DNA of 64,000 nt from NCBI GenBank assembly GCA_033032175.1, contig JAVKPJ010000051.1, positions 30,813-94,812 of the forward strand, written 5' to 3'. Numbering within the stretch: the stretch's first letter is position 1; each line of letters starts with the position of its first letter. Origin of the DNA: Saturnia japonica. Lineage: Eukaryota; Arthropoda; Insecta; Lepidoptera; Saturniidae. A program made the position numbers and the translations under genes. Below are positions 52,569-63,200 of the stretch, piece by piece. The notes below the pieces were generated by a model. It searched no databases. It was not told where the DNA came from and was given only the letters and a program-made list of their open reading frames with translations.

Positions 52569-55500
52569 GCCATTCGTATCCTCCAAGGGAATCTGAACCA
52601 CTGTGCCAGTGCGCAGGACCTGCTAGTCCAAAGCATGGCACAGTGGTCAATCAGCGTCGCCGTGATAGCCGAGCCATACTTCGTGCCGCCCCGAGATAAC
52701 TGGGCGGGAGATCGAGATGGCTCGGTTGCCATTATTTCCCGACCCGCCGCCGGTTCCCCGCCCTTCGCTAACATCAAGGAGGGCCAGGGATACGTGGCGG
52801 CGCGTCTCGGCAACATCGTGGTGGTGGGGGTGTACGCACCCCCTCGATGGAGTCTCGCCGACTTCGAGGCACTTTTGGTAGAGTTGGGCACTGTCGTCTC
52901 GGGCAGCCACCCTCACCCTGTCCTAGTCCTCGGGGACTTCAACGCCAAATCTACGGCTTGGGGTTCCCCGTCCACGGACGCTAGGGGTGAGGTGCTGGAA
53001 GAGTGGGCCATAACATCAGGCCTACTCGTCCTTAACAGGGGCTCCATAAACACGTGCGTGCGACCGCAGGGCGAATCCATAGTGGACTTATCGTTCGCAC
53101 GCCCTGCAATAGCACGCCGTGTTCGGGACTGGAGAGTCCTGGAGGGGGTAGAGACACTTTCGGACCATCTTTATATACAGTTCGAAGTGTCCGCCCAGAC
53201 CTCGGGACGACTGGTCCCGAGAGGCCCGGAGGAGAACAGTCCACGTTGGGCTCTGGGACGCCTCGATCGCGAGGTGTTCCTCGAGGCCGCCATCGTGCAA
53301 GCCTGGGTGATGGATGGAACACCCGAGAGGCCTGCCGATGTCGAAGATGGGGCGGAGCGACTGCGAGCCGCCGTGTCGCATATGTGTGACGCGGCGATGC
53401 CGAGAGTTGGGTGTCGTCCAGCTAAGCGCCAGGTGTACTGGTGGAACGCTGAAATCGCGCAGCTGCGCGCACTTTGCGTAGCAGCGCGCCGCCAGTACAC
53501 CAGGATAAGGCGCAGACGACGTCATTCGCAGGTCGCAAGCCCCGGAGAGGCGGAGCTGCATGAGGGTTACAGAGCAGCTAAGCTCACCCTCCGACGGGCC
53601 ATTGAGCGCGCAAAAGCTCTGGCCAGAGAGGAATTCCTGGAGACGCTCAATCGGGATCCGTGGGGCCGCCCGTACAGGATGGTACGCGGCAAACTTCGCC
53701 AATGGGCCCCACCGGTAACCCAGAGTCTCCAGTTAGAGTTCCTCGAGGAGGTGGTGAGCGCTCTGTTTCCCTCCAGGGAGGAGTTTTCACCTCCCCACAT
53801 GGCTCCGCCCGCGGCCGAGCCCTACGTGGACCGAGACGAAGTGCCCGACGTGACCCGGGAAGAATTGAGGGCGGCGGTGAAACGCCTCGCGGCCAAAAAC
53901 ACCGCCCCAGGGCCCGACGGCCTGCCTGGTCGAGCGTGGGTCCTGGCCCAAGAGGTCCTCGAGCCCCGACTATTGGGACTCCTGAGCGCGTGTCTGGAGC
54001 AGGGCCGGTTTCCGTCGAAGTGGAAAACCGGCCGTCTAGTCCTGCTCCAAAAGCCGGGGCGCCCGGCGGACTCGCCGTCTGCGTACCGCCCCATTGTGCT
54101 GCTCGACGAGGTGGGCAAACTCTTCGAGAGAGTGATTGCAAACCGCCTCGTCGGCCATTTAACGCACGTGGGGCCGGATTTGGCGGCGAACCAGTTCGGT
54201 TTCCGCAGAGGGCGCTCCACGATTGACGCGATAGCGCAAGTGAGGAGTCTGGCGGAGGAGGCCATTGCTCGGGGCGAGGTGGTGATAGCGGTGTCTTTAG
54301 ACATCGCAAATGCCTTTAACACCTTGCCCTGGGCCACAATTAGAGAGGCGCTCCGATTTCACGGAGTGCCGTCCTACCTCCGCCGCATAGTCGGGGCGTA
54401 CCTCTCCGAGAGGTATGTAGTCTTCCCGGGTCGGAGTGGAATGTGTCGGCGAGACGTCGTATCCGGTGTTCCCCAGGGGTCAGTTTTGGGCCCTCTTCTC
54501 TGGAACATCGGATACGACTGGGTGTTGCGCGGTGCGCTCCTCCGTGGCCTCAGTGTCGTGTGTTATGCCGACGACACACTGGTCACGTCGAGAGCTAAGT
54601 CGCACCGCGAAGCCGCGATATTGGCAACCGCTGGGGTGGCACACGTCGTCGGTCGGATCCGGCGTCTGGGACTAAACGTGGCGCTGCAAAAATCTGAGGC
54701 TCTGTGTTTTCATGGGCCTCGGAATGCGCCACCGAGAGGGTCCCAGATCATCGTGGGAGGCGTCCCAATCGGCATCCAGTCCAATATGAAATATCTTGGA
54801 CTCGTTCTGGATAGCCGATGGGACTTTGTAGAGCACTTCAGGCAGCAGACCCCCCGTCTTATGGGCGCTGCGGCCGCGTTAGCGCGGCTGTTGCCCAACC
54901 TGGGGGGTCCAAATTCCGCTTGCCGAAGGCTCTACATGGGGATCGTGCGGTCCATGGCCCTTTACGGGGCCCCGGTGTGGGCTGAGAACCTGGCGGCCCG
55001 TAATATCGCCGCTCTGCGCAAGCCGCAGAGAGCGATGGCCGTCAGAGCAGCCCGGGGATATCGCACGATCTCCTTCGAGGCGGCCTCCCTACTGGCCGGA
55101 TCTCCGCCATGGGATCTGGAGGCGAAAGCCCTCGCGTCGCTCTACAGGTGGCGCGGGGAGGCGTTGGAGAGAGGAATACGACCTGCGCCTCGTGAGATCG
55201 AGGCACGTAGAGCAGAGCTCCACCAGATCCTGGTCATGGCGGAGTGGGACCGACGACTGGAGCACCCCAGCGCCGGCGTGACGACCGTCGAGGCCGTGAG
55301 GCCTCATTTGACGGCATGGGTACGGAGGCGGCACGGCACCCTAACCTTCCGGCTGACGCAGGTGCTCTCGGGACACGGATGTTTCGGGAGTTACCTGTGT
55401 CGGATAGGCCGAGAGCCAACAGCTGGGTGCCATCATTGTGGCTGCGCGGTCGATAACGCGCAGCACACACTGGCCGCCTGTCCCGCATGGGACTCGTCAC

Positions 55501-55724
55501 GCCGTGACCTTATCGCGGCTATAGGGCCCGATCTCTCACTCCCGACCGTCGTTTCATCCATGGTCGAGGGTGAGAGCGGGTGGAATTCCGTCGCCTCATT
55601 CTGCGAGGACGTCATGCTCGCAAAGGAGGCGGCGGAGAGGGAGAGGGAGCAGACGTCAGAGCTCCCCTCCCGCGGTCGACGAACCCGGCGGCGCAGGGTC
55701 AGGAATGATCTCCTGCCGCCGTAA
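52566..55724 (+). CDS. D ORF2, endonuclease/reverse transcriptase, intact
   Basis: 1052 residues. The endonuclease domain is about 1-225, with QGNLNH near the start, AEPYF, GDFNAK (D124, N126) and SDH at 199-201. RT (about 440-760) has NTAPGPDG, SLDIANAFNTLPW, GVPQGSVLGPLLWN from 634 and YADD at 667-670. A CX2CX8HX4C motif lies at C955-C958-H967-C972, followed by an Arg-rich tail. All catalytic landmarks are present. Family knowledge predicts bottom-strand nicking in TTAGG repeats and target-primed reverse transcription. Sequence is nearly the same as C2 ORF2 although ORF1 is different, consistent with recombination. Confidence 0.94.
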   Translation: MAIRILQGNLNHCASAQDLLVQSMAQWSISVAVIAEPYFVPPRDNWAGDRDGSVAIISRPAAGSPPFANIKEGQGYVAARLGNIVVVGVYAPPRWSLADFEALLVELGTVVSGSHPHPVLVLGDFNAKSTAWGSPSTDARGEVLEEWAITSGLLVLNRGSINTCVRPQGESIVDLSFARPAIARRVRDWRVLEGVETLSDHLYIQFEVSAQTSGRLVPRGPEENSPRWALGRLDREVFLEAAIVQAWVMDGTPERPADVEDGAERLRAAVSHMCDAAMPRVGCRPAKRQVYWWNAEIAQLRALCVAARRQYTRIRRRRRHSQVASPGEAELHEGYRAAKLTLRRAIERAKALAREEFLETLNRDPWGRPYRMVRGKLRQWAPPVTQSLQLEFLEEVVSALFPSREEFSPPHMAPPAAEPYVDRDEVPDVTREELRAAVKRLAAKNTAPGPDGLPGRAWVLAQEVLEPRLLGLLSACLEQGRFPSKWKTGRLVLLQKPGRPADSPSAYRPIVLLDEVGKLFERVIANRLVGHLTHVGPDLAANQFGFRRGRSTIDAIAQVRSLAEEAIARGEVVIAVSLDIANAFNTLPWATIREALRFHGVPSYLRRIVGAYLSERYVVFPGRSGMCRRDVVSGVPQGSVLGPLLWNIGYDWVLRGALLRGLSVVCYADDTLVTSRAKSHREAAILATAGVAHVVGRIRRLGLNVALQKSEALCFHGPRNAPPRGSQIIVGGVPIGIQSNMKYLGLVLDSRWDFVEHFRQQTPRLMGAAAALARLLPNLGGPNSACRRLYMGIVRSMALYGAPVWAENLAARNIAALRKPQRAMAVRAARGYRTISFEAASLLAGSPPWDLEAKALASLYRWRGEALERGIRPAPREIEARRAELHQILVMAEWDRRLEHPSAGVTTVEAVRPHLTAWVRRRHGTLTFRLTQVLSGHGCFGSYLCRIGREPTAGCHHCGCAVDNAQHTLAACPAWDSSRRDLIAAIGPDLSLPTVVSSMVEGESGWNSVASFCEDVMLAKEAAEREREQTSELPSRGRRTRRRRVRNDLLPP

Positions 55725-56052
55725 AAACGGCCTGCGGGCGTCGGACGCGGGCACGTCCTTCGCCCTTGCAGCTAATGCACAGGCCCGAGGCGTGGCGCAT
55801 CAGTGTTCGATGCGCCCCTCGTAGGTTCGTCGGAGGGTGTCACACACATCTCGACCCCTCAGACCGCTGAAGGTGGCCCCTTATGAGGGGCCTACACCCG
55901 TCGGGCGAGTAGAAGTAATGCGTAAGCTGTCCCTACTCCCCGGCCAAATGGGTAAAAGAGGAACACCGTGGGGTTTTAGTCAGTAAGAGTCTGACATACC
56001 CCTCTCGAGCTGCCCGGCTCGGGAGGTGGATCCATGCAGGATTTCCCCACGT
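55725..56052 (+). promoter_or_regulatory. D 3' UTR, C-type
   Basis: C-family UTR with the same hairpins, and the tail at 55969-56052. One change (GGAGGTGGATCC for GGAGGCGGATCC) falls in the unpaired stretch between hairpins 2 and 3. The ORF2 stop codon sits in a GCCGT/ACGGC hairpin. Confidence 0.7.
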
Positions 56053-56074
56053 AAAAAAAAAAAAAAAAAAAAAA

Positions 56075-56088
56075 GGTTAGGTTGTCGG
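56075..56088 (+). repeat. Target-site duplication of D, right copy
   Basis: GGTTAGGTTGTCGG, made of two telomeric units plus the first five bases of C3. It shows that C3 preceded D at this spot. Confidence 0.85.
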
Positions 56089-57483
56089 ATCCGGCGTCTG
56101 GGACTAAATGTGGCGCTGCAAAAATCTGAGGCTCTGTGTTTCCATGGGCCTCGGAATGCGCCACCGAGAGGGTCCCAGATCATCGTGGGAGGCGTCCCAA
56201 TCGGCATCCAGTCCAATATGAAATATCTTGGACTCGTTCTGGATAGCCGATGGGACTTTGTAGAGCACTTCAGGCAGCTGACCCCCCGTCTTATGGGCGC
56301 TGCGGCCGCGTTAGCGCGGCTGTTGCCCAACCTTGGGGGTCCAAATTCCGCTTGCCGAAAGCTCTACATGGGGGTCGTGCGGTCCATGGCCCTTTACGGA
56401 GCCCCGGTGTGGGCTGAGAACCTGGCGGCCCGTAATATCACCGCTCTGCGCAAACCGCAGAGAGCGATGGCCGTCAGAGCAGCCCGGGGATATCGCACGA
56501 TCTCCTTCGAGGCGGCCTCCCTACTGGCCGGATCTCCGCCATGGGATCTGGAGGCGAAAGCCCTCGCGTCGCTCTACAGGTGGCGTGGGGAGGCATTGGA
56601 GAGAGGAATACGACCTGCGCCTCGTGAGATCGAGGCGCGTAGGGCTGAGCTCCACCAGATCCTGGTCATGGCGGAGTGGGACCGACGACTGGAACACCCC
56701 AGCGCCGGCGTGATGACCGTCGAGGCCGTGAGGCCTCATTTGACAGCATGGGTACGGAGGCGGCACGGCACCCTAACCTTCCGGCTGACGCAGGTGCTCT
56801 CGGGACACGGATGCTTCGGGAGTTACCTGTGTCGCATAGGCCGAGAGCCAACAACTGGGTGCCATCATTGCGGCTGCGAAGTCGATAACGCGCAGCACAC
56901 AGTTGCCGCCTGTCCCGCATGGGACTCGTCACGCCGCGACCTCATCGCGGCTATAGGGCCCGATCTCTCACTCCCGACCGTCGTTTCATCCATGGTCGAG
57001 GGTGAGAGCGGGTGGAACTCCGTCGCCTCATTCTGCGAGGACGTCATGCTCGCAAAGGAGGCGGCGGAGAGGGAGAGGGAGCAGACGTCAGAGCTCCCCT
57101 CCCGCGGTCGACGAACCCGGCGGCGCAGGGTCAGGAATGACCTCCTGCCGCCGTAAAAACGGCCTGCGGGCGTCGGACGCGGGCACGTCCTTCGCCCTTG
57201 CAGCAGCTAATGCACAGGCCCGAGGCGTGGCGCATCAGTGTTCGATGCGCCCCTCGTAGGTTCGTCGGAGGGTGTCATACACCTTGACCCCTCAGACCGC
57301 TGAAGGTGGCCCCTTATGAGGGGCCTACACCCGTCGGGCGAGTAGAAGTAATGCGCAAGCTGTCCCTACTCCCCGGCCAAATGGGTGAAAGAGGAACACC
57401 GTGGGGTTTTAGTCAGTAAGAGTCTGACATACCCCTCTCGAGCTGCCCGGCTCGGGAGGCGGATCCATGTAGGATTTCCCCAC

Positions 57484-57567
<84 letters not shown>
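56084..57567 (+). mobile_element. C-type element C3, strongly 5'-truncated
   Basis: Begins within ORF2 downstream of YADD (GTCGGATCCGGCG), after GGTTAGGTT. It keeps the ORF2 C-terminus, the 3' UTR 57157-57485 with the tail at 57402-57485, and the longest poly(A) in the window (57486-57567, 82 bases). Confidence 0.92.
56086..57156 (+). pseudogene. C3 ORF2, C-terminal fragment
   Basis: Open frame from the truncation to TAA 57154, holding the post-RT region, the CHHC...H...C motif and the Arg-rich end. It has no catalytic domain. A longer apparent frame from 56026 reads through the D poly(A) as poly-Lys and is accidental. Confidence 0.88.
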
Positions 57568-57569
<2 letters not shown>

Positions 57570-57586
57570 TTAGGTTAGGTTAGGTT
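57568..57586 (+). repeat. (TTAGG)n spacer before C2
   Basis: GGTTAGG-type units ending in GGTT, then the GGGG start of C2. The phase matches the D and A3 insertions. Confidence 0.9.
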
Positions 57587-57664
57587 GGGGTGCGAGTCAG
57601 GAACCTCCGCGTGGTGCATCCCGGGCAACGGCGGCCGCTTCTCGGCCGACGGCTAATACCTGAC
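57587..57664 (+). ncRNA. HDV-like self-cleaving ribozyme fold at C2 5' end
   Basis: Identical core to the C1 copy, with P1 from 57587, GGGCAAC in J1.1/4, a GC-rich P4, candidate catalytic C at 57653 and the P2 3' strand at 57659-57664. The two copies are preceded by different bases (TTACAGGA and TTAGGTT), so conservation starts exactly at the predicted cleavage point. Confidence 0.82.
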
Positions 57665-58085
57665 AGGGGGGGCCTCGTTTACCGTTCATCTTCTCTTTAG
57701 AGGGTTCGAAGACGTGGCGTGTTGGCGGGCTCGGCGTGCACTCACACTGCCGTCGGGCGGGCAGGTTGGACAACTTGTTCGGCTTGTCGCCGACGATCTC
57801 GTAATCCCATCGGAGTGTCGTGGTCACGTCTCGCGGCTTCGTATGGGACCGAGGGTCTTGGCTTAATCGCCCGGACCGCGAGGAAGAAAACCTCTATAAA
57901 AAATTACCCTAATCCCAAGCGGCGGCGCACCGCGAGGGGATGCGTGGTTGGTGGGAGACCAGTCACGAGTGCGACCCCCGTCAGAGAACCGGCCGACTCT
58001 CTTGACGGGTTACGCTAGGCTTACCCAGGCACAGGGGGCACTGCCTGGGTGGACTGTTACTTCCCCCACAATCGTGGGAACAAAA
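57665..58085 (+). promoter_or_regulatory. C2 5' UTR downstream of ribozyme
   Basis: Contains the GAGGAAGAAAACCTC mini-hairpin from 57880 and the CCCAGGCA/TGCCTGGG stem-loop (58024-58031 with 58042-58049) about 35 bases before the ATG. Nothing else could be assigned. Confidence 0.6.
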
Positions 58086-60259
58086 ATGAGCCAACTTTTA
58101 AAACAAAACTCTGTAAATATTGTAAATATAACTAGTTGTAAGAAAGACGATGAGGGTTGCTCCTCCAGTGGAGTTACGTGCGAGGAAAGAAAAATAGATG
58201 GTCACAAGGGTGAATTCAACCCCGTTGTGGCTATCGTAAGGGACCCTTCACTGGACAGGCTGTCGGTGTGTAGTGAGTCCAGTGAGGCCTCTATGGTGAC
58301 GGTAGGGTCGTCTGAGAACCCTTTGTCTGGCGCTGAGGACGCTCCGCCAAGCTCCTTCTGGCGGAAAAGGAAGGTCGAAGGTGCTGACCAGACGCAAACG
58401 CCAGTTTCTATCCCCAAAAAGGGTAGGGGGCGGCCCCCAACTACCGGGGAATATATCGGACTGGCCAAAGTGAAGGAGGATTACATCCGAAGAAAGAGGA
58501 GTTGCTTCGCCTAACAGCTGAAGAAGAGTTGGCAGAGGAGGCATCGCGGGCACGATACAATAGGTCCGCTAAAGAGATTGCCACTGCACCGGAGGAAGAG
58601 CTCTCCTCCCAATTAAGTGAAAGGGTGCTGGGCGACGTGGAGGTGATCCTCAAGGTCGCAAAAAAATCGGCGAACCTAAAGGGCACTTTCCAGAAGGCCC
58701 TCAAGGATGCGGCTGTGTCCATTAAGGATGCAGTGGAACAATACCGCAGTCGGACCACCACCGAGGAGTTGGCGAGGGTCCAAGCAGCGTACGCAAGGCT
58801 AGAGGAGACGAACACCAGACAAGCGGAAGAACTGGCAGAGCTTCGTAAGGAGCTCACGTTAATGAGAGCAGACCTGAATAACGTCCGCCAGTCATCGCCG
58901 GGAGCTGAAGTCTCTCTAGTCACAGCGACAGAGACAGGACTGGACCCTTCAACTTCTCCAGCTCCACGGAGGAAGGAGGAGTTTCCACCGTTGCCAGGGA
59001 GGCCTCGGAGCGAAAATTCTGACATTGACCAGAAGTTCGAGCGCATACTCAACATAATGAGTGCTCGCTTCGAGGCCTTGGAGGATAGGCTTCTCCCAGA
59101 AAGACAACTCCGCCCTCCATTGGCGGCGGATAGAAAGGCTGCGCAGATTGCGAAAACGAGAGTACCTAAAAGTGGTCCTCCGCGGCAGCCTGAATCCCGG
59201 CAAGCAGCTGAGAAGAATGGCAGAGAAAAAGCGGGGAAAGCCGGTTCCAAGTCGACGACTACACCCGCCCCTCAAGCTTCCTACAGCGAGAAGGTGGCCA
59301 CTCCTAAACCCACTCAAGGGGAGTGGGTGTTAGTAGGTAAGGGGGGTAAGGCCACAAAGAAGAATAAGAAAAAGGCGGCTACAAAAGCACCTCCAAAAAG
59401 GAACAGAGCCCCCAAACTTCGCACCTCCAAATCCACTGCGGTGGTTATAACACTTCAACCTGAGGCTGCGAAGAGGGGCATCACCTACAGGGAGGTGCTA
59501 ACGAAAACATGGGAGCAGGTCGACCTTGGCGCTCTAGGCATTGAGGGCGTCAACTATAGAAGGGCGGCAACAGGGGCTGCCCTCTTAGAGGTTCCAGGTG
59601 CCACGAGTGGTCTGCAAGCAGACGCCCTTGCAGAAAAAATTAGGGCGTCCTTTCCAGCTGAGGATATACGAGTAACCAGGCCGATGAGGTGTGCAGACGT
59701 GCGCATCTCAGGCCTTGATGACTCCGTTACAGTGGAGAAGCTAATTGCCGCCGTTGCACGTGCTGGGGAATGCCCCCCAGAGCACGTTAAGGCAACTGAT
59801 CCACGCCCCAGCTTTGATGGGGCTGGAACGGCCGTGGTTTCGTGCCCAGTGACGGTGGCCAAAAAACTCGGCGACGGCCGTAAGCTATTGGTGGGTTGGG
59901 TGTCGGCGCGAGTAAAAGTCTTGCAGCCCCGCTCACAGAGGTGTTTCCGATGCCTTCAGGCCGGTCATCTGGGGGCAAAATGCTCCTCAGAAGTTGACTG
60001 CAGTGCACTCTGCTATCGCTGCAGTCAACCCGGCCATAAGGCGGCAGGCTGCACAGCGGACCCGCATTGTTTAATATGTGCCGGTGCGGGAAAACCAGCT
60101 GGGCACCGGGTGGGCGGCAAGACATGCGTTGCGTCGTCACCACCCAAGAAGAGAAGGAGGGGGAAGAGGGGGAAAGCCCCTGCACAGCCCCTTGCCTCGT
60201 CGGCTGCTCCTGTAGCGCCGTCGACGAACCAAACGGAGGAGATGGATGAAGTCAATTAG
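58086..60259 (+). pseudogene. C2 ORF1, one frameshift
   Basis: The ATG at 58086 opens a frame with NIVNI and the AT-hook-like KKGRGRPP (residues 111-118). One G is missing near 58489 (TCCGAAGAAAG against TCCGGAAGAAAG in C1), after which the downstream frame is open to TAG 60259. With that base the protein would be about 724 residues: coiled coil, basic linker, gag core, and three zinc knuckles starting near residue 620 (CFRCLQAGHLGAKC, CYRCSQPGHKAAGC and a C-C-H-C of wider spacing). The terminal TAG is followed by TAATG. A consensus error is possible. Confidence 0.87.
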
Positions 60260-60261
60260 TA

Positions 60262-63200
60262 ATGGCCATCCGTCTCCTCCAAGCGAATCTAAACCACTGT
60301 GCCAGTGCGCAGGACCTGCTAGTCCAAAGCATGGCACAGTGGTCAATCAACGTCGCCGTGATAGCCGAGCCATACTTCGTGCCACCCCGAGATAACTGGG
60401 CGGGTAATCGAGATGGCTCGGTGGCCATCATTTCCCGGCCCGCCGCCGGCTCCCCGCCCTTCACCAACATCAAGGAGGGCCAGGGATACGTGGCTGCGCG
60501 TCTCGGCGACGTTGTGGTGGTGGGGGTGTATGCACCTCCTCGGTGGAGTCTTGCCGAATTTGAGGCACTCTTGGTGGAATTGGGCACTGTCGTCTCGGGC
60601 AGCCACCCTCACCCTGTCCTAGTCCTCGGGGACTTCAACGCCAAATCTACGGCTTGGGGTTCCCCATCCACGGATAATAGGGGTGAGGCGCTGGAAGAGT
60701 GGGCCGTAACATCTGGCCTACTCGTCCTTAACAGGGGCTCCATAAACACGTGCGTGCGACCGCAGGGCGAATCCATAGTGGACATATCGTTCGCAAGCCC
60801 TGCAATAGCACGCCGTGTTCGGGACTGGAGAGTCCTGGAGGGGGTAGAGACACTTTCGGACCATCTATATATACAATTCGAAGTGTCCGCTCAGACCACG
60901 GGACGACCGGTCCCGAGAGGCCCTGAGGAGGACAGTCCACGTTGGGCTCTGGGACGTCTCGACCGTGAGGTGTTCCTTGAGGCCGCCACCGTGCAGGCAT
61001 GGGTGCTGGATGGAACACCCGAGAGGCCTGCCGATGTCGAAGATGGGGCGGAGCGACTGCGAGCCGCAGTGTCGCATATGTGTGACGCGGCGATGCCGAG
61101 AGTTGGGCGTCATCCAGCTAAGCGCCAGGTGTACTGGTGGAACGCTGAAATTGCGCAGCTGCGCGCGCTTTGCGTAGCAGCGCGCCGCCAGTACACCAGG
61201 ATAAGGCGCAGACGACGTCATTCGCAGGTCGCAAGCCCCGGAGAGGCGGAGCTGCATGAGGGTTACAGAGCAGCTAAGCTCACCCTCCGACGGGCCATTG
61301 AGCGCGCAAAAGCTCTGGCCAGAGAGGAATTCCTGGAGACGCTCAATCGGGATCCGTGGGGCCGCCCGTACAGGATGGTACGCGGCAAACTTCGCCAATG
61401 GGCCCCCCCGGTTACCCAGAGTCTCCAGTCAGAGTTCCTCGAGGAGGTGGTGAGCGCTCTGTTTCCCTCCAGGGAGGAGTTTTCACCTCCCCACATGGCT
61501 CCGCCCGCGGCCGAGCCCGACGTGGACCGAGACGACGTGCCCGACGTGACCCGGGAAGAATTGAGGGCGGCGGTGAAACGCCTCGCGGCCAAAAACACCG
61601 CCCCAGGGCCCGACGGCCTGCCTGGTCGAGCGTGGGTCCTGGCCCAAGAGGTCCTCGAGCCCCGACTATTGGGACTCCTCAGCGTGTGTCTGGAGCAGGG
61701 CCGGTTTCCGTCGAAGTGGAAAACCGGCCGTCTAGTCCTGCTCCAAAAGCCGGGGCGCCCGGCGGACTCGCCGTCCGCGTACCGCCCCATTGTGCTGCTC
61801 GACGAGGTGGGCAAACTCTTCGAGAGAGTGATTGCAAACCGCCTCGTCGGCCATTTAACGCACGTGGGGCCGGATTTGGCGTCGAACCAGTTCGGTTTCC
61901 GCAGAGGGCGCTCCACGATTGACGCGATCGCGCAAGTGAGGAGTCTGGCGGAGGAGGCCATTGCTCGGGGCGAGGTGGTGATAGCGGTGTCTTTAGACAT
62001 CGCAAATGCCTTTAACACCTTGCCCTGGGCCACAATTAGAGAGGCGCTCCGATTTCACGGAGTGCCGTCCTACCTCCGCCGCATAGTCGGGGCGTACCTC
62101 TCCGAGAGGTATGTAGTCTTCCCGGGTCGGAGTGGAATGTGTCGGCGAGACGTCGTATCCGGTGTTCCCCAAGGGTCAGTTTTGGGCCCTCTTCTCTGGA
62201 ACATCGGATACGACTGGGTGTTGCGCGGTGCGCTCCTCCGTGGCCTCAGTGTCGTATGTTATGCCGACGACACACTGGTCACGTCGAGAGCTAAGTCGCA
62301 CCGCGAAGCCGCGATATTGGTAACAGCTGGGGTGGCACACGTCGTCGGTCGGATTCGGCGTCTGGGACTAAAAGTGGCGCTGCAAAAATCTGAGGCTCTG
62401 TGTTTCCATGGGCCTCGGAATGCGCCACCGAGAGGGTCCCAGATCATCGTGGGAGGCGTCCCAATCGGCATCCAGTCCAATATGAAATATCTTGGACTCG
62501 TTCTGGATAGCCGATGGGACTTTGTAGAGCACTTCAGGCAGCTGACCCCCCGTCTTATGGGCGCTGCGGCCGCGTTAGCGCGGCTGTTGCCCAACCTGGG
62601 GGGTCCAAATTCCGCGTGCCGAAGGCTCTACATGGGGATCGTGCGGTCCATGGCCCTTTACGGGGCCCCGGTGTGGGCTGAGAACCTGGCGGCCCGTAAT
62701 ATCGCCGCTCTGCGCAAGCCGCAGAGAGCGATGGCCGTCAGAGCAGCCCGGGGATATCGCACGATCTCCTTCGAGGCAGCCTCCCTACTGGCCGGATCTC
62801 CGCCATGGGATCTGGAGGCGGAAGCCCTCGCGTCGCTCTACAGGTGGCGCGGGGAGGCGTTGGAGAGAGGAATACGACCTGCGCCTCGTGAGATCGAGGC
62901 GCGGAGGGCAGAGCTCCACCAGATCATAGTCATGGCGGAGTGGGACCGACGACTGGAGCACCCCAGCGCCGGCGTGACGACCGTCGAGGCCGTGAGGCCT
63001 CATTTGACGGCATGGGTACGGAGGCGGCACGGCACCCTAACCTTCCGGCTGACGCAGGTGCTCTCGGGACACGGATGTTTCGGGAGTTACCTGTGTCGCA
63101 TAGGCCGAGAGCAAACAACTGGGTGCCATCATTGTGGCTGCGCGGTCGATAACGCGCAGCACACACTGGCCGCCTGTCCCGCATGGGACTCGTCACGCCG

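Larger units (their letters stand above)
49860..56074 (+). mobile_element. SART-like element D, full length with both ORFs intact
   Basis: Starts GGGGTCGCGCAGG and ends in poly(A) 56053-56074, flanked by a perfect 14-bp direct repeat. It has a 5' UTR of the A/B type, ORF1 of 778 codons, ORF2 of 1052 codons and a C-type 3' UTR. It is the only unit here with no frameshift or stop, hence the best candidate for an active element. It is a mosaic: from about 52480 to the end it is almost the same as C1/C2, upstream it is not. Confidence 0.95.

Noticed and set aside
56026..57156. Frame reading through the D poly(A) as poly-Lys into C3
   Set aside because: The start codon is GTG in a 3' UTR hairpin, and the poly(A) only happens to keep frame.
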